DNA from: Glaesserella sp041817755
Lineage (GTDB): Bacteria; Pseudomonadota; Gammaproteobacteria; Enterobacterales; Pasteurellaceae
Reading direction: 5' to 3'
Assembly: GCF_041817755.1 (NCBI RefSeq)
Contig: NZ_JBGYBX010000055.1
Location: 1-64,000, forward strand
Length of the DNA stretch: 64,000 nucleotides
In this document: positions 17,158-23,747 of the stretch, one piece after another
Numbering within the stretch: position 1 is the stretch's first letter
How the letters are laid out: every line of letters starts with the position of its first letter
The notes under the pieces: model-generated
Seen by the model: only the letters and a program-made list of their open reading frames with translations
Database searches by the model: none
What the model was told of the DNA's origin: nothing
Made by a program: the position numbers and the translations under genes

Positions 17158-18100
17158 TATTAAACTCTTCGCTGGAAATGCCACGCCCGAATTAGCAAAA
17201 CGAATTGCAGAACGCCTTTATATCTCCCTTGGCGATGCAACGGTAGGTCGCTTCAGTGATGGTGAGATTCAAGTACAAATCAATGAAAACGTACGTGGCG
17301 GCGATATTTTTATCGTGCAATCCACCTGCGCCCCGACCAATGACAACTTAATGGAATTAATCGTCATGGTGGATGCGTTACGCCGTGCGTCGGCAGGTCG
17401 TATTACCGCCGTGATTCCTTATTTCGGTTATGCCCGCCAAGACCGCCGCGTCCGTTCCGCCCGTGTTCCGATTACCGCAAAAGTGGTGGCGGACTTCCTT
17501 TCAAGCGTCGGTGTTGACCGTGTATTGACTTGCGATCTGCATGCCGAACAAATCCAAGGCTTCTTTGACGTTCCGGTAGATAACGTGTTCGGTTCACCGG
17601 TCTTGTTGGACGATATTTTAAAGAAAACCGATCTGACCAATCCGATCGTTGTTTCACCGGATATCGGTGGTGTCGTTCGTGCCCGTGCGGTTGCCAAATT
17701 ACTGAATGATGCCGATATGGCAATCATTGACAAACGTCGCCCGAAAGCCAACGTATCACAAGTCATGCACATCATCGGGGATGTGGCGGATCGCGATTGT
17801 ATCCTCGTAGATGACATGATCGATACCGGTGGTACGTTGGTTAAAGCGGCGGAAGCGCTAAAAGAGCGCGGTGCACGTCGTGTATTTGCGTATGCCACTC
17901 ACGCCGTGTTTTCCGGTACGGCGGCGAAAAACCTTGCCAATGAAGCATTAGATGAAGTCGTGGTAACGGATACCATCCCGCTTTCTGCAGAAATTCGCGC
18001 TTTAAATAAAGTACGCGTATTAACGCTTTCCGGCATGCTGGCTGAAGCAATCCGCCGCATCAGTAATGAAGAATCCATTTCTGCGATGTTTAGTCACTAA
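17150..18100 (+). CDS. prs: Ribose-phosphate pyrophosphokinase (PRPP synthetase)
   Basis: Prs makes phosphoribosyl pyrophosphate from ribose 5-phosphate and ATP for nucleotide, histidine, tryptophan and NAD synthesis. The 316-residue length is standard. Key motifs are GRFSDGEIQVQI near residue 35, FGYARQDRR near residue 94, the DLHAEQIQGFF catalytic region near residue 129 and the PRPP loop VDDMIDTGGTL near residue 219. The ATG overlaps the end of ispE by 8 bases, so the two are translationally coupled. A terminator follows 7 bases after the stop. Confidence 0.98.
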   Translation: MPDIKLFAGNATPELAKRIAERLYISLGDATVGRFSDGEIQVQINENVRGGDIFIVQSTCAPTNDNLMELIVMVDALRRASAGRITAVIPYFGYARQDRRVRSARVPITAKVVADFLSSVGVDRVLTCDLHAEQIQGFFDVPVDNVFGSPVLLDDILKKTDLTNPIVVSPDIGGVVRARAVAKLLNDADMAIIDKRRPKANVSQVMHIIGDVADRDCILVDDMIDTGGTLVKAAEALKERGARRVFAYATHAVFSGTAAKNLANEALDEVVVTDTIPLSAEIRALNKVRVLTLSGMLAEAIRRISNEESISAMFSH

Positions 18101-18107
18101 TAAAAAT

Positions 18108-18131
18108 GCCCTGTTCATTCAGGGCTTTTTT
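18108..18131 (+). terminator. Rho-independent terminator of lolB-ispE-prs
   Basis: GCCCTG (18108-18113) pairs with CAGGGC (18120-18125) across a 6-base loop and is followed by six T. This separates prs from pyrD. Confidence 0.9.
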
Positions 18132-18171
18132 ATATGACATTGATATCAATACACTTATTTTATCGTAAATT

Positions 18172-19179
18172 ATGTACTCCCTTATCCGAAAATACCTTTT
18201 CTCGTTAGATGCGGAAAATGCGCACCAATTTTCAATCAAAGCATTGCATTTGCTTGGTTATTCTCCCGTTTCACCCCGTTGTTTTCTCCCTGACAATCCG
18301 GTTAACGTGATGGGATTACGGTTTAAAAATCCTATCGGACTTGCTGCCGGTGCGGACAAAAACGGAGAAGCCATCGACGGCTTCGCCAAACTCGGTTTCG
18401 GTTTTATTGAAGTCGGCACCGTTACCCCGGTCGCTCAAGACGGCAATCCCCGCCCGCGCCAATTCCGTTTACTCGAAGCCGAAGGCATTATTAACCGTAA
18501 CGGATTTAACAATCTCGGCGTAGACGTATTGATTGACAATGTAAAAAAAGCCAAATTCGACGGCGTACTTGGCATTAACATCGGCAAAAATGCCGTCACA
18601 CCCATTGAGCACAGCTTTGATGATTACCAAATCTGCTTACGCAAAGTGTATCAACATGCAGGTTATATTGCGGTCAATATTTCATCCCCCAATACGAAAA
18701 ATCTCCGCTCGCTCCAATATGGTGAGGCGCTGGATGCGCTTTTAAGCGGATTAAAAGCCGAACAAGCCGGACTGGCTCAAAAGCACGGTATTTATAAACC
18801 GCTCGTACTCAAAATCGCACCGGATTTAACCCAGGAAGAAATTGCGGCAGTCGCCGACAGTTTAGTCCGCTATCAAATGGACGGCGTGATTGCCGGTAAT
18901 ACAACCCTTTCCCGTGACACCGTCCAAGGATTACCGAATGCCGACCAACAAGGCGGACTCAGCGGAAAACCGCTGCATGCGTTAAGTACACCGCTTATCC
19001 GACAGCTCGCCTTGGAAGTAAACGGGAAAATCCCTATCATCGGCTGCGGCGGAATTCATTCCGTGGAATCCGGGCAAGAGAAAATCGACGCCGGCGCAAG
19101 TTTATTGCAACTCTACTCCGCCATGATCTATCAAGGGCCGAAATTGATTTACGATTTAGTGAAGGGAATTAAAGTTTAA
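18172..19179 (+). CDS. pyrD: Dihydroorotate dehydrogenase, quinone-linked (class 2)
   Basis: PyrD oxidises dihydroorotate to orotate in pyrimidine synthesis, passing electrons to the quinone pool at the inner membrane. The 335 residues carry the class 2 N-terminal membrane-binding extension (residues 1-40), the FMN-barrel motif NPIGLAAGADKNGEAIDG near residue 55, NISSPNTKNLR near residue 170 with the catalytic serine, and IIGCGGIHSVE near residue 288. The gene follows the prs terminator by about 40 bases and is followed by a two-part terminator region. Confidence 0.97.
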   Translation: MYSLIRKYLFSLDAENAHQFSIKALHLLGYSPVSPRCFLPDNPVNVMGLRFKNPIGLAAGADKNGEAIDGFAKLGFGFIEVGTVTPVAQDGNPRPRQFRLLEAEGIINRNGFNNLGVDVLIDNVKKAKFDGVLGINIGKNAVTPIEHSFDDYQICLRKVYQHAGYIAVNISSPNTKNLRSLQYGEALDALLSGLKAEQAGLAQKHGIYKPLVLKIAPDLTQEEIAAVADSLVRYQMDGVIAGNTTLSRDTVQGLPNADQQGGLSGKPLHALSTPLIRQLALEVNGKIPIIGCGGIHSVESGQEKIDAGASLLQLYSAMIYQGPKLIYDLVKGIKV

Positions 19180-19206
19180 ACCTCACACCGACAAAACCCT
19201 TTGCAA

Positions 19207-19264
19207 ACAAGCGGTCGGTTTTGAGCAACATTTTGCAAAATAGTGATACAAACGGACCGCTTGT
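19207..19264. repeat. Inverted pair of DNA uptake signals between pyrD and fadD
   Basis: ACAAGCGGTC at 19207-19216 and GACCGCTTGT near 19255-19264 are inverted copies. An extended A/T tract with TTTTGCAAAA follows the left core. The pair can fold into a stem in transcripts from either side and probably assists the hairpin at 19271-19299. Confidence 0.85.
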
Positions 19265-19270
19265 AAACAA

Positions 19271-19299
19271 TAAAGCCGTTGACGGATTCAACGGCTTTA
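19271..19299. terminator. Bidirectional terminator between pyrD and fadD
   Basis: TAAAGCCGTTGA (19271-19282) pairs over 12 bases with TCAACGGCTTTA (19288-19299) around a 5-base loop. It lies between the convergent stop codons of pyrD (19179) and fadD (19317). The outer A/T pairs give short T runs on both strands. Confidence 0.85.
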
Positions 19300-19316
19300 T
19301 GATGTTGGAATGGCAC

Positions 19317-21020
19317 TTAACCTTTCGCTTGAGATTGCGCTTTTATCCGCTCGATTTCTTCATCACGTAGTACTCGGCGGAGAATTTTACCGACATTGCT
19401 TTTCGGCAGTTCGTCACGAAACTCAATATCACGCGGAATTTTATAACCGGTTAAATGTTGACGGCAGTGATTTCGCAGTTCGTCACGAGTTAGGCTTTCA
19501 TCTTTTTTCGTGACATACACTTTGATGCTTTCACCGGTAGCATCACTCGGAATCCCGACCACGACCGCCTCATTCACTTTAGGATGCAATACGACGATAT
19601 CTTCAATTTCATTCGGATATACATTAAAACCGGACACAATGATCATATCTTTTTTCCGATCGACAATACGCAAATTGAGATCTTGCCCCATTTCGACAAT
19701 ATCACCGGTGGCGACCCAACCGTCTTTCAACACTTCCGCCGTATCTTCCGGGCGTTTCCAATAACCTAACATGACTTGCGGACCTTTTACCCACAACTCA
19801 CCGCGTTCTCCTAACGGCAAATCTTGTCCGGCATCATCGACAATACGGATGTCCGTATTCGGCACGGGTACGCCGATAGAACCGGAATATTCGGTAGAAT
19901 CGTTACGGGTGGCGGCAATGAGCGGAGAACATTCGGTCATGCCGTAACCTTCGATAATGTGGCAGCCGGTCGCCTTATGCCAACGTTCCGCAACCGCCCG
20001 TTGCACGGCTGCTCCCCCGCCGACGGAAAGTCGCAAACGGGAAAAATCGACTTCTTTGAGAGATTCATTATTCAACAAGGCATTAAATAACGTATTCACA
20101 CCGGTAATCGCCAACACCGGGTATTTTTTTAATTCTTTAACAAAACCCGGAATATCACGCGGGTTGGTAATCAACAAACCGGTTAAGCCCAGTTCGATAA
20201 AGAGTAAGCAGTTTACCGTCAGGGCAAAAATGTGGTACAGCGGTAAGGCAATTACCGCTATACGATCCTGACCGATATTCTTTAATAACGGGGCGGCAAC
20301 CCATTTTGCCTGTTCAATATTGGCGACGACATTACTGTGGGTTAACATTGCGCCTTTCGCCACACCGGTCGTACCGCCGGTATATTGTAAAAAAGCGAGA
20401 TCGGTTTTATACATGATCGGTTTGACATATTGACGCTGTTTACCGATGCTTAGCGCTTCGCGAAAACTGACGGCATTCGGCAATTTGTATTTCGGCACCA
20501 ATTTTTTCACGTATTTCACCACAAAATTGACCAATGTCCGTTTACCGAAAGAAAGCTGATCGCCCATACGGGTTAAAATCACGTGCTTGACCTCCGTATT
20601 AAACACGACTTTCTCAAGCGTTGCGGCAAAATTCGAGACCACGACAATCGCTTTGGCACCGCTGTCATTCAATTGATGTTCCAATTCGCGCGGCGTATAC
20701 AACGGGTTCACATTCACCACAACAAGCCCGGCGCGCAGTGCACCGAATAAGGCAATCGGATATTGCAATAAATTCGGCATCATCAATGCAATGCGGTTAC
20801 CTTTTTCCAAACGTAATTCGTTTTGTAAATAAGCGGCAAAAGCTCGACTACGTTCTTCCAATTTACGATAGGTTAAAATTTGTCCCATATTAATGTACGC
20901 CGGCATATCCGGATGTTGGTTCACCGATTGCTCAAACATGTCAACCAAGGATTCGTATCGCTCGACATTTAAAATGCGTTGAGCATCGTTGGGATAATTT
21001 TCAAACCAAATTTTTTCCAT
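19317..21020 (-). CDS. fadD: Long-chain fatty acid-CoA ligase FadD
   Basis: FadD activates exogenous fatty acids to acyl-CoA at the inner membrane. The 567 residues follow E. coli FadD throughout: the N-terminal SLVDMFEQSV, the AMP-binding P-loop YTGGTTGVAKGA near residue 213, GYGMTECSPL near residue 360, and the C-terminal VDRKKDMIIVSGFNVYPNEIED near residue 450 with PKSNVGKILRR at the end. Pasteurellaceae generally lack a full beta-oxidation pathway, so the product more likely feeds phospholipid synthesis. It lies 12 bases after rseC, and so probably belongs to the rseB-rseC unit. Confidence 0.96.
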   Translation of the reverse strand: MEKIWFENYPNDAQRILNVERYESLVDMFEQSVNQHPDMPAYINMGQILTYRKLEERSRAFAAYLQNELRLEKGNRIALMMPNLLQYPIALFGALRAGLVVVNVNPLYTPRELEHQLNDSGAKAIVVVSNFAATLEKVVFNTEVKHVILTRMGDQLSFGKRTLVNFVVKYVKKLVPKYKLPNAVSFREALSIGKQRQYVKPIMYKTDLAFLQYTGGTTGVAKGAMLTHSNVVANIEQAKWVAAPLLKNIGQDRIAVIALPLYHIFALTVNCLLFIELGLTGLLITNPRDIPGFVKELKKYPVLAITGVNTLFNALLNNESLKEVDFSRLRLSVGGGAAVQRAVAERWHKATGCHIIEGYGMTECSPLIAATRNDSTEYSGSIGVPVPNTDIRIVDDAGQDLPLGERGELWVKGPQVMLGYWKRPEDTAEVLKDGWVATGDIVEMGQDLNLRIVDRKKDMIIVSGFNVYPNEIEDIVVLHPKVNEAVVVGIPSDATGESIKVYVTKKDESLTRDELRNHCRQHLTGYKIPRDIEFRDELPKSNVGKILRRVLRDEEIERIKAQSQAKG

Positions 21021-21032
21021 TTGAGGTCTCCT

Positions 21033-21461
21033 TTATACTTTTCGTAAAAACACCGGAATAAATTCCCGTTGTGCTTTTTGCCCCATTTTCTTTTTAATCA
21101 ATAGAAACGTTACCGCAGTACAAACCAATATACCCAATGCCACCACTAATTCGTTTTCAATCCGGTGCGATAACAAAAGGGCTGAGACGAGAATTGTCAT
21201 TAACGGTACACCGTATAGCCAAAAGACGCTGTATAACACGCTTTTTTCCGCCAAACCGATCTCAATGCGATCTCCCTCGTTTAAAGGCTGATCAACTGCT
21301 AACTCAAATTGCGGAGCCCGCTTTTCACCGGCAAGAGCGGAAAGAGATTTCACTCCGCAACCGTCTTGTGCACTGCAACCGCCACAGCCCGATTTGGCGT
21401 AGCATTGTACGGTAGCAATACCGTTGTGATAACGTAATACGGTCGCTTGTTCGATCATCAT
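21033..21461 (-). CDS. rseC: RseC/MucC family membrane protein
   Basis: This 142-residue protein has the RseC layout: a short cytoplasmic N-terminus with a cysteine cluster (Cys20, Cys26, Cys29, Cys35 in QCYAKSGCGGCSAQDGCG), two membrane helices at roughly residues 76-95 and 103-122, and a basic tail. In E. coli RseC is linked to sigma-E control and to reduction of the SoxR iron-sulfur regulator; its exact role is uncertain. It follows rseB by 5 bases. Two adjacent ATG codons are possible starts (21461 or 21458). Confidence 0.92.
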   Translation of the reverse strand: MMIEQATVLRYHNGIATVQCYAKSGCGGCSAQDGCGVKSLSALAGEKRAPQFELAVDQPLNEGDRIEIGLAEKSVLYSVFWLYGVPLMTILVSALLLSHRIENELVVALGILVCTAVTFLLIKKKMGQKAQREFIPVFLRKV

Positions 21462-21466
21462 AGCAT

Positions 21467-22441
21467 TTAGTTCTCCGCCTGCACTTTATGACTAAGTTCC
21501 TGCACGATATAACGTGCCGACACTAACGGAATTTCACCGACAACGACAATATCTTTATCGCCGACCGTTTGGCTGTAAATACTGATTTTTCCGTCACGCC
21601 AAAACTGTTCGTTAAAAATAATTCCTCGGTTTTCGACCAAATAAACGGTAAAGGTGAATAAACCGTCGCTGTATAACTGGCTTTCAATCTGTTCATCATC
21701 AATAAAAAATTCCGATAAACTTTGTCGCCCCGATGCGATTTCATTAAAACCGCTTGGCAACCACGTCGGTTGCCATGTCAGTAAGTGTGGCGTTTGAGCT
21801 TCCGTTGAAATCAGTGTCGGTAAAATCAATGACGTAATCGGCTCAACGATATACAAAAATTGTTCGTCTACGATACTTTGAATCACGCGAAATTGCTCCA
21901 ATACCTGATTATTGCGATCGGTTAAATCACTTCTTAACAATAAATAGTTTTCTTCATCAATCCAAAGCGTATATTGGTAACGAAAATCGTCCTTCGCCAC
22001 TATTCGAATAATACGGGCGATACGATCCGCCACACGAGTCCGCCCGGCGTCGATAAACGTATACTCTTTCAGCTTATCGAAATCGGCATACAGTACCGAA
22101 GGCAAATTATCCAAAATATGGCGACTCTGCAGGCGAAAAGGCTGGAAATCCCCGAAATAACTGACGGTATTATCCCGTAAAATCATCTCTTCGCGAGCGC
22201 CGTCCAACAGCAATAATTGTGCATATTCCCGACCGTTCCAATAGGCATGACGGTAACGCAAAGCGTCGGTGTTCTCGCCTTGCTGCAAAGTATAAAGCTG
22301 TTCGTAATTCAGCGTCTGATGCGCTTTCGTCATGGCATTCAGGTAAGCTAAAGGGGTTTTCGGTTGTTCCGCCCATACCGACAACGGCAAAAACCACAAG
22401 ACCCAAAAAGCAATAAACGGATATATCTTCATTGGTTTCAT
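21467..22441 (-). CDS. rseB: Sigma-E regulatory protein RseB/MucB
   Basis: RseB is a periplasmic sensor that binds the anti-sigma factor RseA and shields it from DegS; LPS intermediates release it. The 324-residue precursor has a signal peptide ending SVWA near residue 24, then the large lipid-sensing domain (YLNAMTKAHQTLNYEQLYTL onward) and the smaller C-terminal RseA-binding domain (TWLPSGFNEIASGRQ near residue 225). A second in-frame Met at residue 4 could be the true start. In many relatives it follows rpoE-rseA, but here a terminator and an unrelated lipoprotein gene lie directly upstream. Confidence 0.93.
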   Translation of the reverse strand: MKPMKIYPFIAFWVLWFLPLSVWAEQPKTPLAYLNAMTKAHQTLNYEQLYTLQQGENTDALRYRHAYWNGREYAQLLLLDGAREEMILRDNTVSYFGDFQPFRLQSRHILDNLPSVLYADFDKLKEYTFIDAGRTRVADRIARIIRIVAKDDFRYQYTLWIDEENYLLLRSDLTDRNNQVLEQFRVIQSIVDEQFLYIVEPITSLILPTLISTEAQTPHLLTWQPTWLPSGFNEIASGRQSLSEFFIDDEQIESQLYSDGLFTFTVYLVENRGIIFNEQFWRDGKISIYSQTVGDKDIVVVGEIPLVSARYIVQELSHKVQAEN

Positions 22442-22452
22442 TTTCTATTCAT

Positions 22453-22461
22453 ACAAGCGGT
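22453..22461 (+). repeat. DNA uptake signal core upstream of rseB
   Basis: Perfect ACAAGCGGT in the leader region of rseB, followed by an A/T tract with AAATTTTTA. Confidence 0.8.
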
Positions 22462-22525
22462 GCGATTGTAACAAATTTTTACAAGAATCAATGCATTTCA
22501 TTGACAAAAAACAGCATAATTTATA

Positions 22526-22566
22526 ACAAAAAACCGTTTGAATACTCATTGATCCAAACGGTTTTC
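22526..22566 (-). terminator. Rho-independent terminator after the small lipoprotein gene
   Basis: On the minus strand, an 11-base stem (CAAACGGTTTT at 22555-22565 with its complement at 22530-22540) is followed by a T run. It ends the glnE-cutC-lipoprotein unit and separates it from rseB. Confidence 0.88.
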
Positions 22567-22592
22567 AATTTGTAAATTATTTCAAGAATCCG

Positions 22593-22601
22593 ACCGCTTG
22601 T
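22593..22601 (-). repeat. DNA uptake signal core after the small lipoprotein gene
   Basis: Perfect ACCGCTTGT six bases downstream of the lipoprotein stop codon. With the copy at 22453 it forms a widely spaced inverted pair around the terminator. Confidence 0.8.
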
Positions 22602-22607
22602 AGCCGT

Positions 22608-22997
22608 TTACCAACAGGCATAGCAGAAAGGACCGAATCCGAAGCGCCAACGGAAATCATCGTCGTAATAATGGCGCATGCGCTGAATTTCTTCCTGCGC
22701 ATGATGATGCTGCAACGCCAGTTTATAACATGCTTGGAACATCGGGTTATTGACTTTATCCGTATAACGTTGGTTGAACCGCTTTTCCTCCTCGGCCGTA
22801 CGACTTAGCGGAGGGTTATAGTATTCGTGAATTAACTCCGCCGTCTCCACATCACACTGCTTCGCTAATTTGACCTGCAACGCCTGTTCGGCTCTAATAC
22901 GCTTCGCTTCACGCTCGGCTTTTTGCTCCGGTGTCAATGCACAGGCGCTTAATACGGATATCATTGAAAACACGAACGCGGTTTTTATTAATTTCAT
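22608..22997 (-). CDS. Small putative lipoprotein of unknown function
   Basis: This 129-residue protein is not recognised as a known family. The first 19 residues form a lipoprotein signal with lipobox LSAC (Cys19). After it comes a strongly charged, probably helical stretch (TPEQKAEREAKRIRAEQAL), then a region with HEYYNPPLSRTAEEEKRFNQRY. The C-terminus is rich in His, Tyr and Arg and ends in FGPFCYACW, with two cysteines that could form a disulfide or bind metal. Cys48 and Cys90 are also present in the mature protein. The ATG overlaps the cutC stop by 4 bases (ATGA), so it is translated with cutC. A link to copper via cutC is only a guess from position. Confidence 0.8.
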   Translation of the reverse strand: MKLIKTAFVFSMISVLSACALTPEQKAEREAKRIRAEQALQVKLAKQCDVETAELIHEYYNPPLSRTAEEEKRFNQRYTDKVNNPMFQACYKLALQHHHAQEEIQRMRHYYDDDFRWRFGFGPFCYACW

Positions 22998-23743
22998 ACA
23001 TCCACCTCTTTGATGCGTTGTAAAATATCGGCAACTTTTATCGGATCGGTCACTATCATTCGGCGATCTTGTTCCGCGTTACTACCCATGGTAGCGGCGG
23101 AAGTTGCCGCCATTGCACTTTGTCGCTCACTTTTTGCAGAAAAATGCAATGCCGACACCCCGGTCTGACGCATCAGTTCCGTAACATTCTCCGCCGTAAT
23201 ACCACACCCTGCCATAATTTGAATACGGTTACCGGCTTGAGCGATTAGTTGCTTTAATATCGTTACACCTTGTAACGCATTTGGCGCTTGCCCTGAGGTT
23301 AATACATAATCACACCCCAGTTCAATTAACTGTTCTAATGCAATATAAGGATCACGGCATAAATCAAAGGCTCGGTGGAACGTTACGTCCATGCCTTGAG
23401 CTACGGTCATCAATGCTCTCGTAGTGTCCATATCAATCTCCGCATCTGCGGTTAATGCACCAATCACAATATGGTTAATTCCTAAATTTCGCGCCATTTC
23501 AATATCATTGAACATCACCTGCACTTCGTACTCACTATACAGAAAATCGCCTGCTCGAGGACGAATCATGACCGCTAAAGGCAACGTAGACATTTCAACC
23601 GCACGTTTCAGCAAGCCGTAATTCGGGGTAATGCCGCCGACGGATAATGCGGAACACAGTTCAATACGTTGGATCGGAAATTGATTTGCCGTCATTAACG
23701 ATTCCAAATTATCGACACAAATTTCAATGAGCGGATGATTCAT
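22994..23743 (-). CDS. cutC: CutC family protein
   Basis: The 249-residue protein is a TIM-barrel of the CutC family, with ICVDNLESL near residue 8, IELCSALSVGGITPNYG near residue 26, MIRPRAGDFLYS near residue 58 and the GCDYVLTSGQAPNA loop near residue 148. CutC was first linked to copper tolerance in E. coli, but that role has been disputed and its true activity is unsettled. It lies 4 bases after glnE and overlaps the next lipoprotein gene, so all three form one operon. Confidence 0.95.
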   Translation of the reverse strand: MNHPLIEICVDNLESLMTANQFPIQRIELCSALSVGGITPNYGLLKRAVEMSTLPLAVMIRPRAGDFLYSEYEVQVMFNDIEMARNLGINHIVIGALTADAEIDMDTTRALMTVAQGMDVTFHRAFDLCRDPYIALEQLIELGCDYVLTSGQAPNALQGVTILKQLIAQAGNRIQIMAGCGITAENVTELMRQTGVSALHFSAKSERQSAMAATSAATMGSNAEQDRRMIVTDPIKVADILQRIKEVDV

Positions 23744-23747
23744 ACGT

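Noticed and set aside
17428..17898. 156-codon minus-strand frame inside prs
   Set aside because: It is antisense to prs, has biased composition (Ser/Thr/Arg rich) and no recognisable family; a codon-usage shadow.
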